Of a DNA stretch of 64,000 nt, positions 38,679-46,708 are shown piece by piece (the first letter of the stretch is position 1; every line of letters begins with the position of its first letter). The translations under genes and the position numbers were made by a program. This stretch comes from DATBLE01 sp963837265 (GTDB lineage: Bacteria > Actinomycetota > Thermoleophilia > Gaiellales > Gaiellaceae). Below the pieces are notes generated by a model. It ran no database searches. It was not told the origin of the DNA and saw only the letters and a list, made by a program, of their open reading frames with translations. Location: assembly GCA_963837265.1 (NCBI GenBank), contig CAWIMQ010000004.1:62001-126000 (forward strand), written 5' to 3'.

Positions 38679-41210
38679 ATGGCGGGCATCGAGACAGCGG
38701 TCGAGGCTGCACGCCGCTACATCATCAGGCGGCCCCGCCTCACGCGTCTGCTGAACAAGGCGAACGCCAGGGTATTGATGCTGATCGCGCCGGCCGGCTT
38801 CGGCAAGACGACGCTCGCCCGGGAATGGGCGAGCGAGCGGCCCCACGTCTGGTACCCGGGAACCACCGCGACTGCGGATGTCGCCGCGCTGGTCGCAGGG
38901 TTGTCGAGCGTGGTCTCGGAGGTGGTCCCGGAGGCCGGCGCGCGTGCCGTCAGCCGAATGCACGCCAGCGGCACACCCGAGCAGGACGTCGACATCCTCG
39001 CCGATCTCTTCGCCAAGGATCTCTCCGCCTGGCCGGAGGACACCTGGCTCGTCTTCGACGACTACCAGTTCGCAATGGAGGCGAGAGCGCCGGAGAGGTT
39101 CGTCGACCTGCTGCTCCGGAAGTCACCCGTCAAGCTGCTGCTGGCGAGCCGAAAGCGGCCGGCCTGGGCTTCGGCTAAGCGGTTGCTTTACGGCGAGGTC
39201 TACGAGCTGGGCCGCAACGAGCTGGCGATGGATCACGACGAGGCTGCGGCGGTCCTGGCCCATCGCAAGGACGGATCGGCTGCCGGCCTGGTCGCCCTCG
39301 CGGAAGGCTGGCCGGCGGTGATCGGGCTCGCCGCGCTGACGGAGGACTTTCCGCTCCCGGAGCGCCGCCTTCCCGACGGGCTGTACGCGTACTTCGCGGA
39401 GGAGCTCTACCAGGCGGCACCGCCAGACGTTCGGCGCGGTCTGACCCGGATCGCTCTTGCCCCGTCTCTTGGGGCCGGCGTCGCCGAGTTCTTGCTGGGA
39501 GACCACGCGGCGGAAGTGATCTCGGAGGGTGTGAGGCTGGGCTTCCTCTCGGCGCGCTCGGGCACGCTCGAGCTGCATCCGCTGCTTCGAACGTTCCTCG
39601 ACACGAAGACGCGCGAGCATACGCACGAGAACGAGGTGGACGCACGCAGACTGGCCGGCCACCTGGCTGAGCAGGGCTCGTGGGACGACGCGTTCGCCCT
39701 CGTCTCGCGGTTCTTCTCGCCGGGGCTGTTCGCGACGCTGCTCGAGCAGGGCCTTCGGACAATGCTTGCCGACGCACGAATGGCCACCCTCGAGCGATGG
39801 ATCGGTCTGGGCGAGTCGAAGCGACTTGACACGCCGATCATCGACCTAGCCCAGGCTGAAATCGCGTTCCACAAGGGCGAACGGAGGAAATCAGAAGCTC
39901 TCGCTGTCCGTGCAGCCCGGCGCCTGCCGGAGACCCATCACCTGGTCTCGCGCGCGCATTACATAGCCGGACTCAGCGCGCACCTCGACTACCACAACCA
40001 ACGAGCTCGTACGCATTGTGATCGTGCGCTAGCAACAGCCCAGAGCCTGGATGACCGACGCGATGCGGTGTGGGGACAACTCATTGTCTCACTGGATCTC
40101 GATAGCCCTGAGGTCGATGCCCTCCTGAGCCAATTTATCGATCTAGATGACCGGAGCGCGCTTAGCGATATCCGGATAGCAGATGCGCGCTTCCAAGTTG
40201 CTGTCCGGAGAGGGATCCTCCGGGATTGCGCATCCTACATGCATTCCGCTGCCCACGTCGCGAATCGAATCACCGAACCACACGCGCTTTCGTCGTTCTA
40301 TCTCCTCCGAGGCGCCCTGCTCGTCCTGGAGGGTGACTACGCGGCCGCGCTTGAAGCAGCGTCTCGCTTCGAGACGTATGCCAAAGACTCTCGGATCACA
40401 TTCGCTCTCCCATTCGCGAGACGCATCCGTGCGTTGGGTGAACTGGGCCTGCGTCACTTCTCACGATGTCGCCAGCTGGTTGATTGGCTTGATCAAGAAG
40501 TCGCGAAGAGCGGAGACGTATTTCTCGGGATTGAGGCACGCCTTATCCGAGCGCGCCTTCTCATCGCTCAGGGTTTGGCCCGCCGTGGTGTTGACGTCTT
40601 GCGGGAACCTCCTCAACGCTTTCCGTTCGAGGCTGAGCGCGGCGAATTTCTTGCAACACTCGGCCTAGCACACGCCTGTACTGGCAATTTCTCGCTAGCT
40701 CTACGGGCTGTCGACGAGGCGCAAACGGTTTCGCACACAGTCGAGGTGCGAGTGCTCGTTCCGTGCATCCGCACGATCGTCGCTTTGGAGAAGAGCGCTC
40801 CGAACGCACATGATCTCGCGATTGAGGCATTCGACGCGGTCACCCACATCGGAAACATCGATTCCTTCGTCGTCTCCTATCGCGGATATCCTGCGCTCTT
40901 GGCCGCGATCGCACTGCAGGCCGACACCCGTAGCCGACTCACCGAGATCCTGACACGTGCTCAAGATTGGCAGATTGCAAAGACATTCGCCCTCATCACC
41001 GGCAAGAATATGGGCCGCGCGGGCAGGGCACTTTCTCCTCGCGAACGCGAGGTCGCCACCCTAATCGCGCAAGGCCTGACCAACAAGGAGATCGCCCAGA
41101 CACTCTTCATCAGCGGAGCAACTGCGAAGATGCATGTCAGACACATCTTTGAGAAGCTCGGCGTGCGAACTCGTACCGAAGCGGCGCTGCGTTTCGTCGA
41201 AATCGACTAG
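38679..41210 (+). CDS. Large LuxR-family (MalT/LAL-type) transcription regulator
   Basis: The 843-residue protein has an N-terminal STAND-type ATPase with Walker A MLIAPAGFGKTTLAREW and Walker B TWLVFDDYQ. A long helical TPR-like region (about 330-770) follows, then a C-terminal LuxR HTH (LSPREREVATLIAQGLTNKEIAQTLFIS). Such proteins bind a ligand through the TPR part and oligomerise with ATP. The first ~1.1 kb is G+C-rich like the rest of the window, but from about 39.8 kb onward base and codon use is clearly more A/T-rich. The stop overlaps the convergent HD-GYP stop (CTAG). Confidence 0.92.
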   Translation: MAGIETAVEAARRYIIRRPRLTRLLNKANARVLMLIAPAGFGKTTLAREWASERPHVWYPGTTATADVAALVAGLSSVVSEVVPEAGARAVSRMHASGTPEQDVDILADLFAKDLSAWPEDTWLVFDDYQFAMEARAPERFVDLLLRKSPVKLLLASRKRPAWASAKRLLYGEVYELGRNELAMDHDEAAAVLAHRKDGSAAGLVALAEGWPAVIGLAALTEDFPLPERRLPDGLYAYFAEELYQAAPPDVRRGLTRIALAPSLGAGVAEFLLGDHAAEVISEGVRLGFLSARSGTLELHPLLRTFLDTKTREHTHENEVDARRLAGHLAEQGSWDDAFALVSRFFSPGLFATLLEQGLRTMLADARMATLERWIGLGESKRLDTPIIDLAQAEIAFHKGERRKSEALAVRAARRLPETHHLVSRAHYIAGLSAHLDYHNQRARTHCDRALATAQSLDDRRDAVWGQLIVSLDLDSPEVDALLSQFIDLDDRSALSDIRIADARFQVAVRRGILRDCASYMHSAAHVANRITEPHALSSFYLLRGALLVLEGDYAAALEAASRFETYAKDSRITFALPFARRIRALGELGLRHFSRCRQLVDWLDQEVAKSGDVFLGIEARLIRARLLIAQGLARRGVDVLREPPQRFPFEAERGEFLATLGLAHACTGNFSLALRAVDEAQTVSHTVEVRVLVPCIRTIVALEKSAPNAHDLAIEAFDAVTHIGNIDSFVVSYRGYPALLAAIALQADTRSRLTEILTRAQDWQIAKTFALITGKNMGRAGRALSPREREVATLIAQGLTNKEIAQTLFISGATAKMHVRHIFEKLGVRTRTEAALRFVEID

Positions 41211-42553
41211 GCCGCCTGCTCAGACGCTTCAGGTACCAAGGGGGCCGAGTATTTGTCTTGGGCGGCGAGGGTGAAAGCGCTGCCGATTCCCGTGCGGTAC
41301 TCCTCTGGTGCGCCCGCGAGAATCGCTTCAAACGCTGCGACGACTGTCGTGTCGAACTGACCTTCAACTCCTTGAGCAAGGCGCAGCCGAGCCACGCGGC
41401 TGGGCATTGCATCACGATAGGGACGATTTGAAGTCATTGCATTGTATGCATCTGCCACGGCAATGATACGCGCGATGAGCGGAATCGCGTCGCCGGCGAT
41501 GCCATCGGGATAACCCATTCCATCCATCCGTTCATGATGATGGCGAACGATCGTGGCTATCTCAGCATAGTCCTCGATTTTTGCAAGGATTCGTTCTCCA
41601 ATCGCCGAATGCTCTTGCATCTTACGACGCTCGTCGAGCGTGAGTGCTCCGGGCTTCTCGAGGAGTCCGGCTGGAAGCCCGATCTTCCCGATGTCGTGAA
41701 CCAACCCACACCGGTGTGCGATGTCTTGTTCGTCGCCGGTCAGACCGAGACGCTCAGCAATATCGCGCGCATAAATAGCAACAGCAGCCGAGTGACCCGC
41801 CGTGTACTCGTCTCGTGCGTCGAGAGCGGCGACGAGAGCCGTTGCGAATGACAGATTGGCACGCTCGAGCCGTTTCTTTGCAAAGCGCTCCTTCTGATAG
41901 AGGCCAAAGAGTCCCTGTGCGGCCAAGGCGGGGCCAAAGAAGAGGGGCAGAGTCCAAGGCGAAACGTCTCGATACGCGAACGCGAGGACTGCAACGAGAG
42001 GCGTGTAGAACGGGACGGCTAGGAAGACTAGGGGAAGGTGAGTTTTGAGGAGCTCCGTCGGGTTGCCGGTCTTCCTGACCCACAGAGTTGTCGCGGCAAA
42101 CCCAGCATCAAGGGCCTGTGAAACAAGGGTACCTATGGACGTGGCAATGACAATCGATGCGAGGTGCGTCGCCGAGAAACCTAACGCCCACGAAGTTGTG
42201 AGTCCCGTCGCCGCGCCAGTAAGAGCCCGCGTCGCAGTGTACGTCGCCCATTTCATATACGGCGCGCCGAATGCGCCTACCATTGACGCGGCGGCGACCA
42301 CCATCGCAGCGAGAGGCCCAAGGACCACTGCAGCAAACAGCGTTGGAAGCAGGGAGATCGACTCTTCGAGATAACGGGTCAGCCGTACGCGCTCGTGCTC
42401 GGCGATCGCAGCGATTGCGCCGAGGCCGGCCACCAGCCAGACACTGCCGAGCGACTGACCTTCAACCGCCAGCCCGCCAGCAACGAACACAGCCGCCGTA
42501 GCGAGCGAGCCCATCCAGACCAACAGCGGGTTGCGGGCAGAAAATGCGCTCAT
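41207..42553 (-). CDS. Membrane HD-GYP phosphodiesterase-like protein
   Basis: The 448-residue protein has an N-terminal membrane domain of about 6-8 segments (LLVWMGSLATAAVFVAGGLA to LFFGPALAAQGLFGLY). A cytoplasmic HD-GYP domain follows: HSAAVAIYARDIAERLGL, GLVHDIGKIGLP, HHHERMDGMGYPDGI and DAYNAMTSNRPYR. HD-GYP domains hydrolyse cyclic di-GMP. ATG 42553 is preceded by GGGGGAG. Base composition is lower in G+C than the window average. It is divergent from the peptide gene. Confidence 0.9.
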   Translation of the reverse strand: MSAFSARNPLLVWMGSLATAAVFVAGGLAVEGQSLGSVWLVAGLGAIAAIAEHERVRLTRYLEESISLLPTLFAAVVLGPLAAMVVAAASMVGAFGAPYMKWATYTATRALTGAATGLTTSWALGFSATHLASIVIATSIGTLVSQALDAGFAATTLWVRKTGNPTELLKTHLPLVFLAVPFYTPLVAVLAFAYRDVSPWTLPLFFGPALAAQGLFGLYQKERFAKKRLERANLSFATALVAALDARDEYTAGHSAAVAIYARDIAERLGLTGDEQDIAHRCGLVHDIGKIGLPAGLLEKPGALTLDERRKMQEHSAIGERILAKIEDYAEIATIVRHHHERMDGMGYPDGIAGDAIPLIARIIAVADAYNAMTSNRPYRDAMPSRVARLRLAQGVEGQFDTTVVAAFEAILAGAPEEYRTGIGSAFTLAAQDKYSAPLVPEASEQAA

Positions 42554-42626
42554 GAGCGCTTGCCTCACTCCCCCAAACGGGGTATAAGGAGTATTGCCGT
42601 TAGTCCCTCTACTTAGGAGTCGTATC
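42554..42626. promoter_or_regulatory. Divergent promoter region between HD-GYP and peptide genes
   Basis: These 73 bases include an A/T-rich stretch (GGTATAAGGAGTATTG) that could supply -10 elements in either direction and a small CCCCAAACGGGG inverted sequence. On the plus strand AGGAG sits 7 bases before the peptide ATG. Promoter positions are not certain. Confidence 0.5.
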
Positions 42627-42707
42627 ATGAAAAAGCTCGTCGACGCTCTGATGCGTGCGGCAGCAGCTACAGGCGGAGCAACCGCTTGGGGCGCTACCGC
42701 CTGGTAG
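42627..42707 (+). CDS. 26-residue peptide with tandem GATAW ending
   Basis: It begins MKKLVDALMRAAAATGG and ends with GATAW twice in tandem (residues 17-21 and 22-26), then TAG. AGGAG lies 7 bases before the ATG, one of the best ribosome binding sites in the window. A basic/amphipathic leader, a Gly-Gly at 16-17 and an Ala/Thr/Trp core resemble a secreted signal or modified-peptide precursor with a GG cleavage site; this is inference. No processing protease or modifying enzyme is in the window. The neighbours are a membrane HD-GYP protein and LuxR-type regulators. Confidence 0.6.
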   Translation: MKKLVDALMRAAAATGGATAWGATAW

Positions 42708-42765
42708 GTGTCGGTCTTAGCTTCTGTCTTCGCCAGACTCGTGGCGTCCCCCTGTTGAGGGATAT

Positions 42766-42798
42766 CCACAGGCCTGTGGGCAGAACCTAGCGCTAGGT
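42766..42798. repeat. Two perfect 14-bp palindromes between peptide and LuxR genes
   Basis: CCACAGGCCTGTGG (42766-42779) and ACCTAGCGCTAGGT (42785-42798) are each perfect palindromes, 5 bases apart. The second overlaps the stop of the LuxR gene. They lie between convergent genes, so they may serve as bidirectional termination or as protein-binding sites. Confidence 0.6.
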
Positions 42799-43122
42799 CA
42801 GGAGCCCACGCCGGTAGCCAACAGCGACGGCGTGGGCTCGAGACCTCGCCTGAAGCTTCGCCAGCAAGTGCCGGACGTGTGACTTGACCGTCTCTTCGGA
42901 GAGGAACAGCATCCGGCCGATCTCGCGATTCACGAGGCCCTCCGAGATCAGCTGGAGGACTTCTATCTCTCGCGGCGTCGGCTCCTGCTCGAGCTCCCTC
43001 AGCGGCGCCTGGAACGGGATGATCTCGGCGCCCCCGGCCGTGCGCCGCGCCGCCGCCTGATCGAAGCGGCGCGCGTGGTCCATGTAGCGATTCAAAATCG
43101 CGTTGCGCTCGGCGGCATCCAT
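42793..43122 (-). CDS. LuxR-type HTH regulator
   Basis: The 109-residue protein has a short helical N-terminal part (1-45) and a C-terminal GerE HTH: PTPREIEVLQLISEGLVNREIGRMLFLSEETVKSHVRHLLAKLQ (positions 48-91). There is no receiver domain. It is the third LuxR-type protein in a 5-kb block. G+C content returns to high values here. Confidence 0.85.
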   Translation of the reverse strand: MDAAERNAILNRYMDHARRFDQAAARRTAGGAEIIPFQAPLRELEQEPTPREIEVLQLISEGLVNREIGRMLFLSEETVKSHVRHLLAKLQARSRAHAVAVGYRRGLLT

Positions 43123-43194
43123 ACGAGATTGCGTATCGGCGCTCTCGATCGGCCGCTTGAGCGTGGCTTTCCCCCCGTTCGAGGGAGCAATGTC

Positions 43195-43905
43195 TCAGAA
43201 GTCACGAGCGTACGCCCTCACGGTCGCGATCGAACGGTCTCGCAGGGCGAGCAGCCCGTCACCTCCCAGGTTGCCGTCGACGGTGTGGACACGATCGGGC
43301 GACGGCGCCGAGGCAAGCCTGCCGACGTGGTCGGTCGGGTCGCCGCCGACGAAGTTCCAGTCGAAGAACGCGAGGTCGCCGCGGAATGCGCGCGCCGCAG
43401 ACACGATCTCGAGGCCAGACGCAGCCGCCTCTGCCTCCGCCAGGACCGCGGGCGTGTACAGCGGGTTGAACGCCCGGTCGCGCAGGCCGAGCGACGCGGT
43501 TCGCCCTCCCTCGGCGAGGGCGGCCAGGAAGACCGCGAAGGCGCACCACGGGAAGCCCATCGCGCTGTACGCGGGCGCAACCTCCAGCCGCTCGGCAAGC
43601 GCGACAAGCATCGGAACCCGGTTCGAGCCGTGCGGCTCCTCGCAGACGCCCGCCGCCGCCCAGGTCTCCATCAGCCTTACGGCGCGTAGCGGCACGTCAC
43701 CGACCAGCCGGTTGTGCTCGGCGGGCGCCAGCTCGGACGACGGAGCCTCCGTGCCCCGGGAGCGCTTCCAGGCAAGGACCGCGTGCGCGGTCACCGGCCC
43801 GTACAGCCCGTCGTCGTCGACGCCCAGGGCACGCTGAGCCTCGACGACGTCGGGCCCGAACAGGTACGGCGACACGAGCCGGAGAGTTCTCGGCTGTGGT
43901 TCCAT
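43195..43905 (-). CDS. Peptidoglycan-binding/CHAP-domain protein
   Basis: The 236-residue protein has an N-terminal PG_binding_1-like domain (PDVVEAQRALGVDDDGLYGPVTAHAVLAWKR). A CHAP/NlpC-like domain follows with the catalytic Cys in GFPWCAFAVFLAAL and His in GDPTDHVGRL, then VHTVDGN. It probably cleaves peptide cross-links in cell-wall or related glycans. No obvious signal peptide is visible, so export or phage-like use is uncertain. Confidence 0.8.
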   Translation of the reverse strand: MEPQPRTLRLVSPYLFGPDVVEAQRALGVDDDGLYGPVTAHAVLAWKRSRGTEAPSSELAPAEHNRLVGDVPLRAVRLMETWAAAGVCEEPHGSNRVPMLVALAERLEVAPAYSAMGFPWCAFAVFLAALAEGGRTASLGLRDRAFNPLYTPAVLAEAEAAASGLEIVSAARAFRGDLAFFDWNFVGGDPTDHVGRLASAPSPDRVHTVDGNLGGDGLLALRDRSIATVRAYARDF

Positions 43906-43945
43906 CTGACGGCGGCCAGAGTCTGACGCCGCCGCGCGGGTTACG

Positions 43946-44308
43946 TCAAGCCCACCCCATGTCCGTGTACCCGCTCGTGGTCGGGGCGGAGACGATCAGC
44001 AGCCGAACCGGCGGCTCCCGGTCGTTCCGCACCGTCCGGGCTAGCGCCGGCGCGACCCTCGCGAACGTACCCGCGGGCGCCGGGTGGTCCTCGCCGTCGA
44101 TCACCAGCACGGCATCCCCCTCGAGGACGACGAAGACCTCCTCCTGGTCGCGTTCGAGCTCGTCGTGCTCCGGGATCGAGTGACCCCGCTCGATCTCCAC
44201 GACGTTGAGCCCGAACGACGAGACGCCAAGCCCACGACGGACGAGCGACCAGCGGCCGCTCGTCTCGAACTCGCCGAGCCGCTTGATCGTGAACCCGCCC
44301 TCGACCAT
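43946..44308 (-). CDS. Cupin-domain protein
   Basis: The 120-residue single-cupin protein contains the metal-site pattern IPEHDELERDQEEVFVVLEG and PAPAGTFARVAPALARTVRND. It ends DMGWA. The function is unspecified; such proteins may be isomerases or dioxygenases. The start is ATG 44308. It lies downstream of the osmoprotectant operon, separated by an inverted repeat. Confidence 0.8.
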   Translation of the reverse strand: MVEGGFTIKRLGEFETSGRWSLVRRGLGVSSFGLNVVEIERGHSIPEHDELERDQEEVFVVLEGDAVLVIDGEDHPAPAGTFARVAPALARTVRNDREPPVRLLIVSAPTTSGYTDMGWA

Positions 44309-44329
44309 GGCGGGCGGGACGATACATCC

Positions 44330-44358
44330 CGGGGACAGACCCTGCGGGCCCGTCCCCG
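44330..44358 (-). terminator. Inverted repeat after the osmoprotectant operon
   Basis: CGGGGAC and GTCCCCG form a 7-bp stem around a G+C-rich loop, about 12 bases after the binding-protein stop. It shares the GGGGACAG/GTCCCC theme with the glycerate kinase repeats. It is a possible terminator. Confidence 0.5.
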
Positions 44359-44370
44359 AGACACGCCGAG

Positions 44371-45276
44371 CTACGCGAGGCCGTTCGCCCTCAGAAACGC
44401 CTTGGCGACCGCGGCCGGCGTCTTCTTGTCGATCGCGACGGCCTTGTTCATCGCGATCATCGCCTTGTTCGTCAGCTTCGCGCTGACCGCGTTCACCGTC
44501 GAGGTGAACCTCGACCCGAGCTGGCCGACGAGCCCCTTGGACACGATCGGGGCCACGTTCTGGAACCCGAAGATGTGCTTCGTGTCGGCGAGCAGCGTGT
44601 ACTTGCCGGTCGCGAGCACCGGCTCGGTCGAGAAGATGTCCCCGCCGGTGATCTTCCCCTGGTCGATCAGGGTCGAGACCGGAATCGTCCCCAGCGGGAC
44701 GAACTTCAGGTTCTTCAGTCCGTAGACGTTCTTCAGGCCGAGCAGGCACGTCGGCCGCTTGCGGCACTCGGGGTATCCTCCGTACGACGGGTTCGGGACC
44801 TTCTTCACGTCGAAGATCGTCTTCAGGCCGTACTTCCTCGCCGTCGTCTTCAGCACCGCGAAGGAGTCGGTGTCGTAGAACGGCGTCTTCCTCAGAAGCG
44901 TGTAGCCGCGCTTCTGCTCGAACGCCTTGGCCACCAGGTACGTCGCCTGGGCGGTCTTCGGCGACTTCGCATGCGCCAGGTCGAGTGCGATCACACCCGT
45001 GTACTCGGGGTAGAAGTTGATCTTGTCGCTCGTCAGAGCCGTGTCGATCAGCTCCGAGCTGCCGATGTTCTCCTTGTAGGCGACCGTGAAGCCCTTCCCC
45101 TCAAGGGCCTGCTTGTAGAGCTGGCCGAGCACGTACTGCTCCGTGAAGTTCTTCGTACCGATCGTGATCGTAGGCGCGGTCGACTTCGCGCTGGCGTTCC
45201 CGCCCAAGACGATCGGAATTGCCAACGCGACTGCAAAGGCGGCCTTGACGGCACGCCGAGCGTGCTTGCGAACCAC
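44371..45276 (-). CDS. Osmoprotectant (glycine betaine/choline/carnitine) ABC binding protein
   Basis: The 301-residue type II binding protein (OpuAC/OpuCC/ProX) has a signal peptide (FAVALAIPIVLGGNASA). Family landmarks are ITIGTKNFTEQYVLGQLYKQALE, NIGSSELIDTALTSDKINFYPEYTGV and DQGKITGGDIFSTEPVLATGKYTLL. A two-Cys insert (PECRKRPTCLL) is unusual. The GTG start has AAAGGAG 6 bases upstream. It is the last gene of a four-gene operon. Confidence 0.92.
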   Translation of the reverse strand: MVRKHARRAVKAAFAVALAIPIVLGGNASAKSTAPTITIGTKNFTEQYVLGQLYKQALEGKGFTVAYKENIGSSELIDTALTSDKINFYPEYTGVIALDLAHAKSPKTAQATYLVAKAFEQKRGYTLLRKTPFYDTDSFAVLKTTARKYGLKTIFDVKKVPNPSYGGYPECRKRPTCLLGLKNVYGLKNLKFVPLGTIPVSTLIDQGKITGGDIFSTEPVLATGKYTLLADTKHIFGFQNVAPIVSKGLVGQLGSRFTSTVNAVSAKLTNKAMIAMNKAVAIDKKTPAAVAKAFLRANGLA

Positions 45277-45311
45277 GGTTGCTCCTTTCTGGAGGAGGGA
45301 ACCCCTGGACC

Positions 45312-46004
45312 CTAGACGGCCTGGTCTCCAGAGACGTACGGTCGTGACAAAAGTTTCCTCGTCACACCGAGCACGAATGCCATGGCGAACGCCAGGAACG
45401 AGACGACCAGTGAGGCGGCGACCACGCCCGAGAGCCGGTACGTCGCTTGATCGACGATGATCTCGCCCAGGCCGCCGCCGCCCGCGACGGCGGCGATCGT
45501 CGCGGTCGCGATCACGAAGACGGCGCCGATGCGGATCCCTGCGAAGATGAGCGGCAGGGCCAGCGGCAACTCGACCCGGAGGAGGACGTCGCGGTCCCGC
45601 ATGCCCATCGCCCGCGCAGCCTCGACGACGTTCTTGTCGATCGTGTCGACCGCGAAGTAGCAGTTCGTCAGGATCGGCGGAACCGCGAGGACCACGAGCG
45701 CGGCCGTGTTGTTCCAGAAGAAGCGGTCCGAGACCAGGAGAAAGACGGCAATCAGGACGAGGCTCGGCAGTGCACGGCCGAGGTTCGAGACGCTGATCGC
45801 GACGAACGAGCCTCGATGCAGATGGCCGAGAAGGACTCCGAGCGGCAGCGCAAGCGCGAGCGCGATGCCGAGCGCAGTGCCGGACAACTCGAGATGTTCG
45901 AGCGACTTCACGAGCAGAAGATGCGAGTTGTCCCCGATGAAGCGGATCGCATCGGGAAACGTGCCCCAGCTGAACGTGTCGGCGACGATCACGGCGCTCT
46001 CCAC
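45312..46004 (-). CDS. Osmoprotectant ABC permease (OpuCD-like)
   Basis: The 230-residue inner-membrane permease has the BPD_transp_1 loop EAARAMGMRDRDVLLRVELPLALPLIFAGIRI (in part) and about five transmembrane segments. The GTG start overlaps the upstream permease gene by 16 bases. It pairs with 45989-46708 as the second channel subunit. Confidence 0.93.
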   Translation of the reverse strand: MESAVIVADTFSWGTFPDAIRFIGDNSHLLLVKSLEHLELSGTALGIALALALPLGVLLGHLHRGSFVAISVSNLGRALPSLVLIAVFLLVSDRFFWNNTAALVVLAVPPILTNCYFAVDTIDKNVVEAARAMGMRDRDVLLRVELPLALPLIFAGIRIGAVFVIATATIAAVAGGGGLGEIIVDQATYRLSGVVAASLVVSFLAFAMAFVLGVTRKLLSRPYVSGDQAV

Positions 46005-46708
46005 GGCGTCAGGACGCGACCGGCGACGACGAGCACCGCATCGGCCGCGAGCGCGAGCAGGATCGCGAGAGCCCCGGCGGTGATGATCTCGGTCTTGAAC
46101 ACCTGCTGGTTGATCCCGATGAAGATCGGCCGGCCGAGACCCTGCGGAATCACGAAGGCCGCCACCGTCGCGATCGAGATCGTCGAGACGGTCGCAATCC
46201 GCAGCCCGGCCACGATGGCCGGCGTCGCCAGCGGGAGGTCGACGCGAAGGAGCGACTGGAGCCGGGTCAGGCCCATCCCCCGCGCCGCCTCGCGCACGTC
46301 GACCGGAACGGCTCGCAACCCTTCCAGGACGTTGCGGTACAGGATCAGGAGGGTGTAGCTGACGAGCGCGACCTCGACGGTGGTCACGGTCAGGCCGGTG
46401 ATCGGAACGAGCAGCTGGAAGAGCGCGAGGCTCGGGATCGTGTACAGGAAGTCGGAAACGAGGCCGATCGGCTGGTCGAGCTTCCGATATCGGTAGGCGA
46501 CGAGCGCGGCGAGGAAGGCGATGACGAAGCCGATCGCGACCGCGATCCCCGTGAGCTTCAGGTGCTGGAGCAACGCCGGCTGGAGGGTGTCCCCCCAGTG
46601 GTCGCCCACCCAGCCGGGGCAGAAGAGCCGGTTCTCGGTCACACAGCTCGAGCCCGACCCGAAGTCCGGGATCACGGGGCCCTGCCCGATCAGGCCGAAT
46701 GGGCTCAC
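45989..46708 (-). CDS. Osmoprotectant ABC permease (OpuCB-like)
   Basis: The 239-residue permease has about six transmembrane segments and the EAA-loop REAARGMGLTRLQSLLRVDLP. The N-terminus contains a periplasm-side loop with two Cys (SSCVTENRLFCPGW). The start overlaps the ATPase stop by 4 bases. Confidence 0.93.
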   Translation of the reverse strand: MSPFGLIGQGPVIPDFGSGSSCVTENRLFCPGWVGDHWGDTLQPALLQHLKLTGIAVAIGFVIAFLAALVAYRYRKLDQPIGLVSDFLYTIPSLALFQLLVPITGLTVTTVEVALVSYTLLILYRNVLEGLRAVPVDVREAARGMGLTRLQSLLRVDLPLATPAIVAGLRIATVSTISIATVAAFVIPQGLGRPIFIGINQQVFKTEIITAGALAILLALAADAVLVVAGRVLTPWRAP

